A stretch of DNA of 64,000 nt from Bartonella sp. HY328 (GCF_025449335.1 NZ_CP104883.1:2224501-2288500), one strand, 5' to 3'. Counted from the first letter of the stretch, positions 1 to 9,622 are shown. The notes: generated from the letters alone by a model not told the origin. Made by a program: numbers and translations.

Positions 1-1
1 A

Positions 2-319
2 GCACTCCAGAACATTAAGATTGTAGATGTCCAAGCGGTAGAAGATAATAACAAACCACTTGTTAGTGTTAAAATATCCCCACAAGACGCGCGGGCATTG
101 GCTGAACTAACAATGGACAATGTCGGCAAAAGATTACTTATTATTTTTAACGGTGGCATCCTTACCGCGCCAACACTACGGTCATTTATAGTATCGGGAC
201 AATTTGTGATTACCGGACCATTTACAATGGAGGACGCGCAAAATATTGTAGCATTGTTAAAATATGGCTACCTACCAGCAGAACCGATAATTGTTAAAGA
301 AACAATATCGCCACTTTAA
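2..319 (+). CDS. SecD P1-head-like protein, 3' part only
   Basis: The reading frame is open from the first complete codon of the window, so the 5' end lies outside. The visible ~105 residues resemble the end of the periplasmic P1 head of SecD: LLIIFNGGILTAPTLRS matches the SecD pattern with VLDG and APT, followed by a G-F-T then a LLK(Y/A)G-LPAEP stretch like SecD's LLRAGALPAP. The secDF gene 1 kb downstream has the same elements. Nothing after the domain looks like membrane helices, so this is either a stand-alone secreted P1-head protein or the tail of a decayed secD copy. Function unknown. Confidence 0.6.
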   Translation, partial: ALQNIKIVDVQAVEDNNKPLVSVKISPQDARALAELTMDNVGKRLLIIFNGGILTAPTLRSFIVSGQFVITGPFTMEDAQNIVALLKYGYLPAEPIIVKETISPL

Positions 320-583
320 ACCTTTTACAAATTGTATAATGGTTTTATTAAAACTAATGATAAAAACCTTATATGCAATAAAATTACATTTTCGCTTTAC
401 AGATAGAGTTTTAGCTGCCACAAAAGCGCTACACCAAGCTTCTTTGAGGGGATATTAAAAGCGCGGACAGTTTAAGTGAAGAAAAATATTTAAAATAATG
501 TATTTAAATGCTTTTTATAAAAAAGCGTCAGATTTCAACAAAATGTATAGATTATAGAAATTAAAGAGAAATTTTAACTGCCT

Positions 584-994
584 ATGTCAGCAAATACCAC
601 CAAATCCCAAATCAAACCAACTGGAATAGCATCTGTTCCATTGTGGATTATTGGTGGTTTTTTTCTATACATCCTTGCCTCTGTGGATTTGAGCGTTGTT
701 AACAACAAGGTGAGCCTATCAGCAAAATCAATGGCTGATATTTCCAATCTTGAAAAACGAATTCCGCGGCACAATGTTGTCAATATTTTACAACGGCCAT
801 TAATTTTGGCAAAAAGTTACCATTCATCGCCAAAATTTGACCATCATGATGATAACAAAAAGTTTATCCTAACATATTTTAGTAATTATGGTTGGAGCGT
901 TAAAAGCCCGATAGCTTTTGGGAAAAACTTAAATATTGGATTTATTAAATATATCTTTGCAGCGACACAACGCGCGCCCCCAATATTAGCCTAG
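584..994 (+). CDS. small one-helix membrane protein, doubtful
   Basis: A 136-residue ORF, not recognised as any family. It has one hydrophobic segment at about residues 19-38 (WIIGGFFLYILASVDL) and an otherwise polar, His/Lys-rich body. The upstream AAAGAGAAA is a weak ribosome-binding site placed rather far from the ATG. It lies in an AT-rich stretch between the SecD-like fragment and secDF, where chance ORFs of this length are less expected, but no domain supports it. Confidence 0.3.
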   Translation: MSANTTKSQIKPTGIASVPLWIIGGFFLYILASVDLSVVNNKVSLSAKSMADISNLEKRIPRHNVVNILQRPLILAKSYHSSPKFDHHDDNKKFILTYFSNYGWSVKSPIAFGKNLNIGFIKYIFAATQRAPPILA

Positions 995-1334
995 CCTTAT
1001 CAGGGCCTTTGTATAAGTGTGCAACACAGCATTGCGGTTAAACCAGCACTTATAACGACAGCACCTCTATTAAACCATATATCGAAAGCTATTAATATCA
1101 CATAATCATTAATCCTAGATTTCAAAACAAGGACGAAAAGCTAATAATGCTTTTTCACAGTCAAATTTGGTCCTAAATCAAATTTGAATTTTAATCTTTG
1201 ATGATTGAGGGAATAATGGTGATTATAAACTGATTGCAAGCTTGAAAAAATTGCATTCAATAGCTTTTTAAGTTAGTTGTGGCACAAATTATCTTTTAGC
1301 TAATCTTTTGCCTTTTACATTCTGGATAGAATTA
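995..1334. other. gene-free stretch before secDF
   Basis: AT-rich and without a convincing ORF. It contains two direct copies of TCAAATTTG around 1165-1190. It should hold the secDF promoter, but no clear -35/-10 pair could be assigned. Confidence 0.4.
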
Positions 1335-3866
1335 ATGCGTACACCTCCTTGGCTTATTTATCTCTACAGCTTCATTTTGCTGGTAGGCGTTGTAATTGCC
1401 CTGCCCAATATGTTTTCAGAAAAAACATGGGAAGAAAAAGTTCCTTGGCTTCCCGATACCCGCGTAACGCTTGGTCTTGACCTTAAGGGCGGCTCTTATC
1501 TTGTGCTACAAGTCGATGAAGCTGCCATGAAACAAGAGCGACTTCGTAATTTGTTAGTAAGCGTGCGCCGTAGCCTAGCTCCTGAGGGTATTAAAACTCA
1601 AGACATTCGCTTGCAAAATGGCGGCATTGTAATTGCAATTGATGATGCCGCCAAAAGAGAAAAGTCCATCACGCTCATTCAAGAATTGATGAATCCTATT
1701 TCTGCAGGTGCTTTTGCCGTTCCAGTAAATGATCTTGAGATTACTGAAAATGGCAACCAAATACGGGTTGCCATTACCGAAGAAGCAATGAATTATCATA
1801 TTTCCAACGCAGTTGAGCAAAGCCTTGAGATTGTGCGCAAACGTGTTGATGAAGTTGGCGTTGCTGAGCCGTCAATTCAACGCGTTGGGCTAAACCGCAT
1901 CATGGTGCAATTGCCAGGTTTGCAAGATCCAAGCCATTTACGCAATTTGCTTGGCTCAACGGCTAAGATGACGTTCCACCTCGTAGACACCAGAGCGGAT
2001 AGAAATAATCTTCCTGCAGGCGTCAGAATGTTACCTGACAAAAATAACCCCACGATTCTTTACCCAGTTCAAGATGCCGTAGCTCTTGATGGCGCGGTAT
2101 TAACCGATGCCCGTTCTGGATTTGATGAACATGGTGATCCGATGATTTCCTTCAGATTAAATTCTGAAGGTGCAAAAAAATTCGCTGAAATTACCACAGA
2201 ACATACCGGTACACCTTTTGCAATTGTTCTTGATGGTCAAGTTTTAACAGCGCCAACCATTAGACAACCAATCATTACAGGCTCTGGTGTTATTACTGGT
2301 AACTTTACGCCAGGTGAAACGGCAACAATATCGGCACTTTTACGTGCTGGCGCTTTACCTGCCCCCCTTACTGTTGAAGAAGAGCGTACCGTTGGCCCCG
2401 ACCTTGGTGCCGATGCAATTAAAATGGGTATTTATACCGGTGTCGGCGGCTTTATATTAGTTGCGATATTCATCATTTTGCTTTACGGTTATTGGGGTCT
2501 GATTGCCAATGTCGCACTCGCGCTTCACACAGTGTTGACCTTCTCTGCTTTAAGCTTGCTTGGAGCAACACTAACACTCCCAGGCATTGCTGGTATTATT
2601 CTTGGTATCGGTATAGCGGTGGACGCGAATATCTTGATCAATGAACGTATCCGCGAAGAAAGCCGCAAGGGCGTTGGTGCGCTAGCCGCACTTGATCGCG
2701 GCTTTAAACACGCTTTCCATACTATTGTCGATGCCAATATCACTTCTATTTTTGCGATGGTACTCTTGGCATGGCAGGGGTCAGGCCCCGTTCGTGGTTT
2801 TGCGATTACCATGATTTTAGGTATTATCATTTCAATGTTTACCGACATCACCATTGTGCGTATCATGATGAGTGCTGTTGTACGTCGGTTTAAAATTAAG
2901 GATTTGCGTATCACACCGTTCCTAAGTTTTATTCCACAACACACCAACTTCCACTTCATGAATGCACGGTTTTGGGGTATTGGTATTTCTATCGTGCTAT
3001 CAATTGCCTCCATTTTCCTATTCTTCAAACCAGGTTTAAATTACGGTATTGACTTTACCGGTGGTAGTCAGGTGGAAATGCAACGTAGCAATGGAACAGT
3101 GGATTTAATGCTATTGCGCCCACACCTTGAAGAGTTAAAATTGGGTGAAGTTACCATGCAAACGGTGGGCACTGAAAATAACAGCGTATTAATTCGTCTT
3201 CAGCAACAAGAAGGCGGACCTGATGTTCAAAATGCCGCACTCGACAAAGTGAGACAAGCAACGATCGCCGTTTATCCAGATGCAACCGATCAAGGTAGTG
3301 CTGTTGTTGGGCCTAAAGTATCAGGCGAATTGGCAAAAAGCGGATTAATCGCAGTTATTTGTGCAGCGCTCGCTATGACCATTTATATTTGGTTCCGCTT
3401 TGAGTGGTTCTTCGCGGTTGGTGCCATTATTACCCTTATTTTGGATACGACCAAAATGGTCGGTGTTTTTGCACTATTTCAATTCGACTTTAACCTAACG
3501 GCCATTGCTGCATTACTTACTATTGTTGGCTACTCGATCAATGATAAAGTGGTGGTTTACGACCGTATGCGCGAAAACCTACGACTTTATAAGAAAACAT
3601 CTTTACGTGAAGTTATCGATATGTCGATCAACCAAGTATTAGTTCGTTGTATCTTTACCTCCATGACCACCATTCTTTCTATGTTGCCAATGGCAATATG
3701 GGGTGGCAGTGCGGTTCATAACTTTGCTGTGCCGATGGTTATTGGTATTGTTATTGCAACATCATCATCAATGTTTATTGCGGCGCCAATCCTTCTCTTC
3801 CTTGGTAATTGGTGGGAAAGAAAAGGCCACAATACACGCGGCGAAGATGTAGCTGCCACTGCCTAA
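1335..3866 (+). CDS. secDF: fused protein translocase subunit SecDF
   Basis: An inner-membrane RND-type component of the Sec translocon that uses the proton gradient to pull secreted proteins into the periplasm. SecD and SecF are joined in one 843-residue chain: TM1 (about 5-24), the D-LKGGSYL motif near 48-55, the P1 domain, the helix motif with GIAVDANILINERIREE (SecD TM4), then a second unit from about residue 530 with GIDFTGGSQVEM and SINDKVVVYDRMRE (SecF TM4). The start is placed at the ATG at 1335 because GGATAGA lies just upstream and family members begin MRT-P; an in-frame TTG at 1308 adds nine residues. A strong terminator follows the stop. Confidence 0.96.
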   Translation: MRTPPWLIYLYSFILLVGVVIALPNMFSEKTWEEKVPWLPDTRVTLGLDLKGGSYLVLQVDEAAMKQERLRNLLVSVRRSLAPEGIKTQDIRLQNGGIVIAIDDAAKREKSITLIQELMNPISAGAFAVPVNDLEITENGNQIRVAITEEAMNYHISNAVEQSLEIVRKRVDEVGVAEPSIQRVGLNRIMVQLPGLQDPSHLRNLLGSTAKMTFHLVDTRADRNNLPAGVRMLPDKNNPTILYPVQDAVALDGAVLTDARSGFDEHGDPMISFRLNSEGAKKFAEITTEHTGTPFAIVLDGQVLTAPTIRQPIITGSGVITGNFTPGETATISALLRAGALPAPLTVEEERTVGPDLGADAIKMGIYTGVGGFILVAIFIILLYGYWGLIANVALALHTVLTFSALSLLGATLTLPGIAGIILGIGIAVDANILINERIREESRKGVGALAALDRGFKHAFHTIVDANITSIFAMVLLAWQGSGPVRGFAITMILGIIISMFTDITIVRIMMSAVVRRFKIKDLRITPFLSFIPQHTNFHFMNARFWGIGISIVLSIASIFLFFKPGLNYGIDFTGGSQVEMQRSNGTVDLMLLRPHLEELKLGEVTMQTVGTENNSVLIRLQQQEGGPDVQNAALDKVRQATIAVYPDATDQGSAVVGPKVSGELAKSGLIAVICAALAMTIYIWFRFEWFFAVGAIITLILDTTKMVGVFALFQFDFNLTAIAALLTIVGYSINDKVVVYDRMRENLRLYKKTSLREVIDMSINQVLVRCIFTSMTTILSMLPMAIWGGSAVHNFAVPMVIGIVIATSSSMFIAAPILLFLGNWWERKGHNTRGEDVAATA

Positions 3867-3873
3867 TAAAACC

Positions 3874-3907
3874 AAAGCCGGATGTGTATATACATCCGGC
3901 TTTTTTC
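3874..3907 (+). terminator. rho-independent terminator of secDF
   Basis: AGCCGGATGT pairs with ACATCCGGCT around a four-base loop and is followed by a T run, eight bases after the secDF stop. Confidence 0.9.
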
Positions 3908-4127
3908 TTTGTTTTTATTTGCGATTTCTGCTTTAATCCAACTCTAGCAATACCTATATAAACCTTGCTTATTGACGTTGGACTATGAGTAACAGCTGGA
4001 AAGACGCTGTTCGGAGCTACTAAGCTCATTTCATTTGTGTATAAACCAAAAATATCTGTTTTTTAATGATTACCATCTTTTATAAAGATAGAACCGATCA
4101 AAATTAGCTGCTGGAAAAAAATGTAAG

Positions 4128-5906
4128 ATGGCTCATGCGACTCCTTTAATTACCACGCTTGTTTCAGGTCTTTGTCTTGCATTTATTTTTGGCGCTATTG
4201 CCAATCGCTTACGTATATCCCCTCTTGTTGGCTATCTTCTTGCTGGCGTTATTGCTGGGCCGCATACACCGGGTTTTCATGCTGATGTTTCCCTTGCTAA
4301 TGAGCTTGCCGAAATCGGTGTTATCCTATTAATGTTCGGTGTCGGCCTGCATTTTTCAATGAAAGATCTTTTATCCGTTAAAGCTATAGCGCTGCCAGGG
4401 GCTATTGCCCAAATGGCGGTTGCCACCTTACTTGGCATGGGGCTTGGTTTTGCCATGGGATGGAGCCTTGGCGCCAGCATTGTTTTTGGGCTTGCTCTAT
4501 CGACCGCAAGTACTGTTGTTTTATTACGCGCCATGCAACAACGGCGCTTAATAGAGACCGAACGTGGACGTATTGCTGTTGGCTGGCTCATTGTAGAAGA
4601 TCTTGCCATGGTACTTGCCCTTGTCTTGTTGCCTGCCCTTGCTGGCGTCCTTGGCGGCGAAGTTCAAACCAGCTCTGATCCATTAATTGCTTGGCTTAAC
4701 CCTAATATTTGGGGCATTATCGGTATCACGCTTGCCAAGGTTGGATTATTCATTCTTCTTATGATGGTGGTTGGGCGCAGAGTTATTCCGTGGGCGCTCA
4801 AAATTAGTGCCCAAACTGGGTCGCGCGAATTGTTCAGACTGGCAGTGCTTGCCATTGCGCTTGGCGTTGCTTTTGGCGCCGCGCAATTATTTGGTGTATC
4901 GCTGGCACTTGGTGCTTTTTTCGCCGGAATGATTATGAGCGAATCTGAACTTAGCCATCGCGCGGCAGAAGAAACCTTGCCCTTGCGCGATGCGTTCGCC
5001 GTATTGTTTTTCGTCTCTGTCGGAATGCTATTTGACCCATTAAAGCTGCTCGATGATTTTATTCCACTTTTTGCCACCTTATTCATCATTATCATAGGCA
5101 AGTCGGCGGCGGCTTATTTTATCGTCCGTCTCTTTCGTCGCTCCAATGGCACTGCGCTTACTATTTCGGCAAGCCTTGCACAAATTGGCGAATTTTCATT
5201 CATTCTTGCTGCACTTGGTAAAAGCTTAGGATTAATAGATGAAAATGTCCGCGATCTTATTTTAGGCGGTGCAATCATTTCTATTCTGGTTAATCCATTA
5301 ATTTTTATCATAGCGGAAAAAATCAAAAATCGCCTTGATAAATCATCACCAGCAAATAGTGAAGTTACCGAAATAGCAGAAAAAATGGACGTTGATGAAC
5401 CGCTAAAAAGCAATAAAAGCGACCATTTGATCCTTATTGGCTATGGTGATGTAGGGCAACGGGTTGCAAATGACAATCAAACTAAAAACAAACAAGTTGT
5501 AATCATTGAAGATGCTATTCGCTTAGCCGAAAAAGCCCGCAGCAATATGTTTGAAACCTTTATCGGTAATGGTGTAGATAAAGAAGTGCTTGATTCTGCC
5601 AATATTGAAGCAGCTAAAGAACTTATCCTTGCTATGCATAATACGTTTGAAGCTGGGCAAATTATTACTAATGCCCAATCACTCAATAAAGATCTATTTA
5701 TTATTGCCCATGCATTATCTGATGCTGAAGCACAATATTTAAAAGATTTAGGGGCCAATATTGTTGTGACAGATGCGGAAGAAATTGCTAATGGGATTAT
5801 CACACATCTATTAAAGGATGTTACAGATGATTCATCAATGGTGACAGACGTTTCTGGTGATGAAAATAGGATATATGAAATGAATGTAGAAAGACCAAAG
5901 GCGTGA
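4128..5906 (+). CDS. Kef/YbaL-type monovalent cation:proton antiporter (CPA2)
   Basis: A 592-residue protein with an N-terminal Na+/H+ exchanger-type membrane domain (about residues 1-390, roughly a dozen hydrophobic helices, with the GVGLHFS and AEIG motifs of the CPA2 family) and a C-terminal Rossmann TrkA-N/RCK domain starting near residue 437 (GYGDVG, the nucleotide-binding glycine motif). It presumably exports K+ or exchanges cations for protons at the inner membrane. No TrkA-C domain follows, as in YbaL-like proteins. The stop codon overlaps the GTG start of the next gene, so the two are probably co-translated. Confidence 0.88.
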   Translation: MAHATPLITTLVSGLCLAFIFGAIANRLRISPLVGYLLAGVIAGPHTPGFHADVSLANELAEIGVILLMFGVGLHFSMKDLLSVKAIALPGAIAQMAVATLLGMGLGFAMGWSLGASIVFGLALSTASTVVLLRAMQQRRLIETERGRIAVGWLIVEDLAMVLALVLLPALAGVLGGEVQTSSDPLIAWLNPNIWGIIGITLAKVGLFILLMMVVGRRVIPWALKISAQTGSRELFRLAVLAIALGVAFGAAQLFGVSLALGAFFAGMIMSESELSHRAAEETLPLRDAFAVLFFVSVGMLFDPLKLLDDFIPLFATLFIIIIGKSAAAYFIVRLFRRSNGTALTISASLAQIGEFSFILAALGKSLGLIDENVRDLILGGAIISILVNPLIFIIAEKIKNRLDKSSPANSEVTEIAEKMDVDEPLKSNKSDHLILIGYGDVGQRVANDNQTKNKQVVIIEDAIRLAEKARSNMFETFIGNGVDKEVLDSANIEAAKELILAMHNTFEAGQIITNAQSLNKDLFIIAHALSDAEAQYLKDLGANIVVTDAEEIANGIITHLLKDVTDDSSMVTDVSGDENRIYEMNVERPKA

Positions 5907-6895
5907 AGATGAAGCAATTCAAAAAATATCTTTGGCCGCTTATTGGCATTATCGTAATGCTTGTTTCATTTCGTATTCTATATGTAAAACTTAAAGGAAT
6001 GGAATGGGCCCAAGTTTTTGATCGCCTTGGTAGCCTAGATTTGCGCCATTGGCTATTGGCTATTTTCTTTGCTATTGCGTCTTATGCCGCCCTTGCAGGT
6101 TATGACCGCATTGCTCTTAAACACCTTGGCAAAAAAAATATTTCTTGGCTTTTTATAACCATATGTTCCTTCACCACCTATGCTTTATCTCATAATATTG
6201 GCGCATCGGTTTTTTCAGGCGCGGTGGTACGTTATCGTGCCTATAGCAAAAAGGGACTTAGTGGTTCGGAAATTGCTGTATTAGTTGGTTTTTGCTCCTT
6301 CACATTTGCGCTTGGAACTATTGTGCTTTCAGGCTTGGTGCTGGTATTACGGCCAGAGCTTATTCAATTGTTTCATGATGATATACCAAACTGGGTTGCG
6401 CTAACCATTGGCTTTGCTATGCTTGGCCTTGTTGGGCTTTATATTCTAGGCAGCGTCTTACAATTTAAGCCATTAAAAATTGGCAAAAAATTTCAACTGA
6501 CCTATCCACGCTTTAACATCGTTATACAACAACTTATTATCGGACCACTCGAATTATTAGGTGCAGCAGGCATTATATATGCAGTACTACCAGATGCGGG
6601 TAATCCGGGTTTTATCACGGTGCTTGGTGTATTTCTCGCGTCATTCTCGGTTACTTTATTATCAACAGCACCTGCTGGTGGCTTAGGCGTACTTGAAACC
6701 ATATTCATCGCCGGTATGCCAAATATGGTTGACTCAGATGTTATTGCTGCCCTTATTGTCTTTCGCTTGCTCTATCTTATTATACCGCTATTTTTGTCAC
6801 TCATATTTATAGGTGTTTTTGAATTTAGCCAATTAGGCAAGAAGTTCGATAGTGACGATCAAAATAACGCAAAAGACACACATCCAAATAGTTAA
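5903..6895 (+). CDS. YbhN-like integral membrane protein (LPG synthase TM-region family)
   Basis: A 330-residue polytopic membrane protein of the lysylphosphatidylglycerol synthetase transmembrane-region/UPF0104 family. Characteristic features are the N-terminal YLWPLIGII helix, a central SHNIGASVFSGAVVRYRAY stretch and the late STAPAGGLGVLETIF motif. The soluble aminoacyl-transferase half of MprF is absent, so it is a flippase-like half protein whose substrate cannot be inferred. Start: GTG at 5903 overlaps the previous TGA (GTGA); an ATG two codons later is equally possible. It forms an operon with the antiporter. Confidence 0.85.
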   Translation: MKMKQFKKYLWPLIGIIVMLVSFRILYVKLKGMEWAQVFDRLGSLDLRHWLLAIFFAIASYAALAGYDRIALKHLGKKNISWLFITICSFTTYALSHNIGASVFSGAVVRYRAYSKKGLSGSEIAVLVGFCSFTFALGTIVLSGLVLVLRPELIQLFHDDIPNWVALTIGFAMLGLVGLYILGSVLQFKPLKIGKKFQLTYPRFNIVIQQLIIGPLELLGAAGIIYAVLPDAGNPGFITVLGVFLASFSVTLLSTAPAGGLGVLETIFIAGMPNMVDSDVIAALIVFRLLYLIIPLFLSLIFIGVFEFSQLGKKFDSDDQNNAKDTHPNS

Positions 6896-6910
6896 ATTTT
6901 GAAATTACCG

Positions 6911-6941
6911 AAAAAAGCCAATCATTTCGATTGGCTTTTTT
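6911..6941 (+). terminator. bidirectional terminator after the ybhN-like gene
   Basis: AAAAAAGCCAATC pairs with GATTGGCTTTTTT around five bases. A and T runs on both sides let it work in either direction; the next gene converges from the right. Confidence 0.9.
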
Positions 6942-6960
6942 AGTTTTAGACTTGAGATAA

Positions 6961-7063
6961 GAGCGTTTTTTGAAAAGTGTGAAGCGGTTTTCGGACAGAA
7001 AACGCGGTATAAACAATTTATTAGAGCGCCAATCTGATCCAATCAGATCGAAATGTGCTCTAA
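6961..7063. repeat. Rhizobiales-type palindromic intergenic repeat
   Basis: Two adjacent imperfect palindromes. The first (6961-7006) has arms GCGTTTT and AAAACGC around a core with GAAAAGTGTGAAGCGG and TTTTCGGACA, a sequence type I recognise from Brucella/Ochrobactrum intergenic spaces. The second (7021-7063) is bounded by TTAGAGC and GCTCTAA with ATCTGAT/ATCAGAT arms inside. The second overlaps the 3' end of the FolB-domain gene and contains its TAG stop. Confidence 0.7.
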
Positions 7064-8091
7064 TGAGACTTTTTTACGCGCTCAATTTCGATACCTACCG
7101 ATTCTGGTTCAAGCTCTAATTTTTCAACCCGTACGATAACCCGTTGCACACGTGGGTAACTAAGGATAAAGGCGGCAATACGTTCAGCTAAGGTTTCTAC
7201 CAGATCCACATGCCCAAGCTGAGCTAAACGCCGAATGCCGTCAATAATAAGATCGTAAGAAAAAATATGCCGCATATCTTCAGGGTTGACTGATAAGCGT
7301 AAAACATCCGCCTTAACCGAGAAGCGTACCTTTTGCAAACGATTGCGCTCGTGATTATAAGCACCGATCGCCATCGGCAAAATAAAATTATTAACCAAAA
7401 TACGATCAGTACCTAAACCAACACTGTCATTATAAACGATGTCTTCCTTCTCGCGCGGGATGAGAGAACGGATGAGATCGCCTTGCTGTTTATCAAAGGT
7501 GCCATTACTTAAAAATTGTGCCGTATTGAAGCAGAGAATATCAGGGGCAAAAGGCAAAAGCCTAGGTATATCCGGCGCCTCTATACCACCAGTTAGACAA
7601 GCAGATAAACCGTTTTTATGGGCTTGTTCAATAAAAACTCCCATTTCAACAATTGAAAACTGCCCGTTTAGCTTATCCATGCGAGTATTAGGAGCTAACA
7701 TAACGCCATATATACCACTTGAAGCTAAGCGTGGCAGTAAAGTTAATAAATCAGTTAACTTTTCAAAATCACCAATTTGAACAATGAGCTGCTTTTCGCG
7801 AGCCAACTTTTCAATCTGATTGAAAGTATCATTTAAGGTTGAAAATGGAAGTTCCAACTTTATGAAATCAAAAAAGCGTAAGACTTCCTTTTGTGAAACA
7901 CTATCCCTAGCAAAATCATTTATATAATCGTCTAACGTCATTGATAGCAAAAACGCAAGGCTTTCCGGCCTATCCGCTAAGGCCATATCTGCGACCAATT
8001 GTTCGGCCATATCATAAGGAAAACTGGCAATATCACATGCAAGATCATTGATATTGTTAAAACTATTAAAATTGACGAGCATTTTAGTCAT
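7060..8091 (-). CDS. FolB-domain protein with an N-terminal MfnB-like half
   Basis: A 343-residue two-part protein. Residues ~227-340 form a dihydroneopterin aldolase (FolB) domain: the GAYNHERNRLQ start with the conserved Glu, the VETLAERIA helix motif, the VRVEK lysine and the final VGIEIER. FolB makes 6-hydroxymethyl-dihydropterin in folate synthesis. Residues ~120-215 resemble the C-terminal half of (5-formylfuran-3-yl)methyl phosphate synthase MfnB (DUF556): GVML, then GLSACLTGGIEAPDIPRL and a PDILCF stretch. The MfnB N-terminal KNP-EGSLGAN active-site segment is not visible, so that half may be inactive. Role in folate or another pterin pathway is inference. Its stop lies inside the repeat at 7021-7063. 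Confidence 0.72.
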   Translation of the reverse strand: MTKMLVNFNSFNNINDLACDIASFPYDMAEQLVADMALADRPESLAFLLSMTLDDYINDFARDSVSQKEVLRFFDFIKLELPFSTLNDTFNQIEKLAREKQLIVQIGDFEKLTDLLTLLPRLASSGIYGVMLAPNTRMDKLNGQFSIVEMGVFIEQAHKNGLSACLTGGIEAPDIPRLLPFAPDILCFNTAQFLSNGTFDKQQGDLIRSLIPREKEDIVYNDSVGLGTDRILVNNFILPMAIGAYNHERNRLQKVRFSVKADVLRLSVNPEDMRHIFSYDLIIDGIRRLAQLGHVDLVETLAERIAAFILSYPRVQRVIVRVEKLELEPESVGIEIERVKKSH

Positions 8092-8203
8092 GCATTTTCC
8101 TTAAACTTTAGCTGATAGCTTTTTAAAATAATTTTAAAGATTTAAAAAGCTATTTTTTAAGGCCGTAGATTTATTGCAACAAGCAACGGTTGCAATAGCT
8201 TTA

Positions 8204-9622
8204 CTAATTCGTTGTATTATCATTTTTAATGCTGCGGCTAATACGCCAAGCATAGGGCATTCCAAGCAGCATTAAAATAATTAGAACCACAAATAAAGCC
8301 TGCGCCGCAGTAATCGTTCCAACTATACCACCAGGATTAGTAAGGCCGGCGAAATTAACAATTGTACCACTAATTGCGGCACTTAATGCGGTTGAAAAAA
8401 GTTGCACAGAAGTCAGAGAAGCACTTGCTAAATCGGCATCATTTTCTTTTGCACTTTGTAAAACGCGGGTTAAAAGATGCGGCCAAATAGAACCGGCTCC
8501 AACACCTACAATAAAAAGCGCAAAGGATACAAGGATAAGGTAGCCAGTTGAAGTCTGCATAGTGGGAACCAACCAACAAAGCGCAAGCATGCCAATAATA
8601 CACAAAAATGGGGTTGATTTAATCAGTACGGGTAAACGCCTTGCTCTAACCGTTGCACTAGGCAAAGTCCCTGCGGTCCAGCCAATACTCATTAAAGCCG
8701 CTATATAGCCAGCAGGTAACGGACTTAAACCATGTAAAACTTGCAAAAATAAGGGTAAATATAATTCTGCGCCATTAACCGCAATTGAAAGCGCTAGCAT
8801 CAATATATAAATCGCAAAGAGTTGTGAAGATGGTGAAAAAGCTCCTTCTGGCAATAAACGATATTTTGCTCGTTGATCAATAATTGCTAAAATAAAAAAT
8901 GCCGCAAGACCAAGGATAAGCCCAGCAAATTTTGCAAAATTGCTTTCCATCGCGCTACCTGCCGAAATAACCAAAACAAGACCAGTTAGTAGCAATAATT
9001 GTAAAATTGGAATGGGATTCGCACTGTGATTTTGCGAGCGTTGCGGTAAAACCGCATAAGCTAAAAAAGTAAAAAGAAAAGCAAGAATACTTACCAACCA
9101 AAATGCCCAACGCCAACTCTCATATTGCGCAAAAATACCACCAATGGCTGGCCCAAGTAAGGTAGATACGCCCCAAACACCTGAAATCAGTCCCATAGCC
9201 AAAGGCCATAAGGGGCGCTCAAAGACAATGCGCACCATGCTATAAGTTAGCGATAATAATATACCACCGCCAAAACCTTGTATGATACGAAAGCCAAGAA
9301 AAATTGGCATAGTTGGTGAAAAGCCACAGCCCAAAGTACCAATGGCGAAAATAAGGGCAGCTAGAATATAAGCAGTTCTTGGCCCAATTTTTGCCAATAA
9401 TTTTGAAACTAAGGCTGCGCCGATCAGCGAGGCTGTAACAAAAAGTGTTGCTGCCCAAGAATAATAACGCTCACCACCAATATCTTTGACCAATGAAGGC
9501 AAGATTGTTACGACGATATAAACATTTATGGCATGAAGAGCGACACCGCCAACAAGAGTGATTGAACGAACACCGTTTTTTCCACCTAAAAGCTGTCCCC
9601 AGCCCGGTTGCACTTGCCCCAT
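8204..9622 (-). CDS. MFS drug/solute exporter
   Basis: A 472-residue major facilitator superfamily protein with at least 12 predicted hydrophobic helices. The N-terminal half has the GP-TAYILAALIFAIGTLGCG region and an R-QGFGGG motif typical of drug-resistance exporters (motif C-like GP-IGGIFAQYESWRWAFW). It most resembles the DHA-type multidrug exporters; the substrate is unknown. The start ATG has AGGTGA four bases upstream. It stands alone, reading toward the FolB-domain gene. Confidence 0.85.
   Translation of the reverse strand: MGQVQPGWGQLLGGKNGVRSITLVGGVALHAINVYIVVTILPSLVKDIGGERYYSWAATLFVTASLIGAALVSKLLAKIGPRTAYILAALIFAIGTLGCGFSPTMPIFLGFRIIQGFGGGILLSLTYSMVRIVFERPLWPLAMGLISGVWGVSTLLGPAIGGIFAQYESWRWAFWLVSILAFLFTFLAYAVLPQRSQNHSANPIPILQLLLLTGLVLVISAGSAMESNFAKFAGLILGLAAFFILAIIDQRAKYRLLPEGAFSPSSQLFAIYILMLALSIAVNGAELYLPLFLQVLHGLSPLPAGYIAALMSIGWTAGTLPSATVRARRLPVLIKSTPFLCIIGMLALCWLVPTMQTSTGYLILVSFALFIVGVGAGSIWPHLLTRVLQSAKENDADLASASLTSVQLFSTALSAAISGTIVNFAGLTNPGGIVGTITAAQALFVVLIILMLLGMPYAWRISRSIKNDNTTN

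Noticed and set aside
2525..3028. Long minus-strand ORF inside secDF
   Set aside because: It is antisense to a gene with every SecDF motif intact and shows no domain; the frame is open because of codon bias in secDF.
3775..4029. Minus-strand ORF after secDF
   Set aside because: It runs through the secDF terminator hairpin and overlaps the secDF 3' end; no family.
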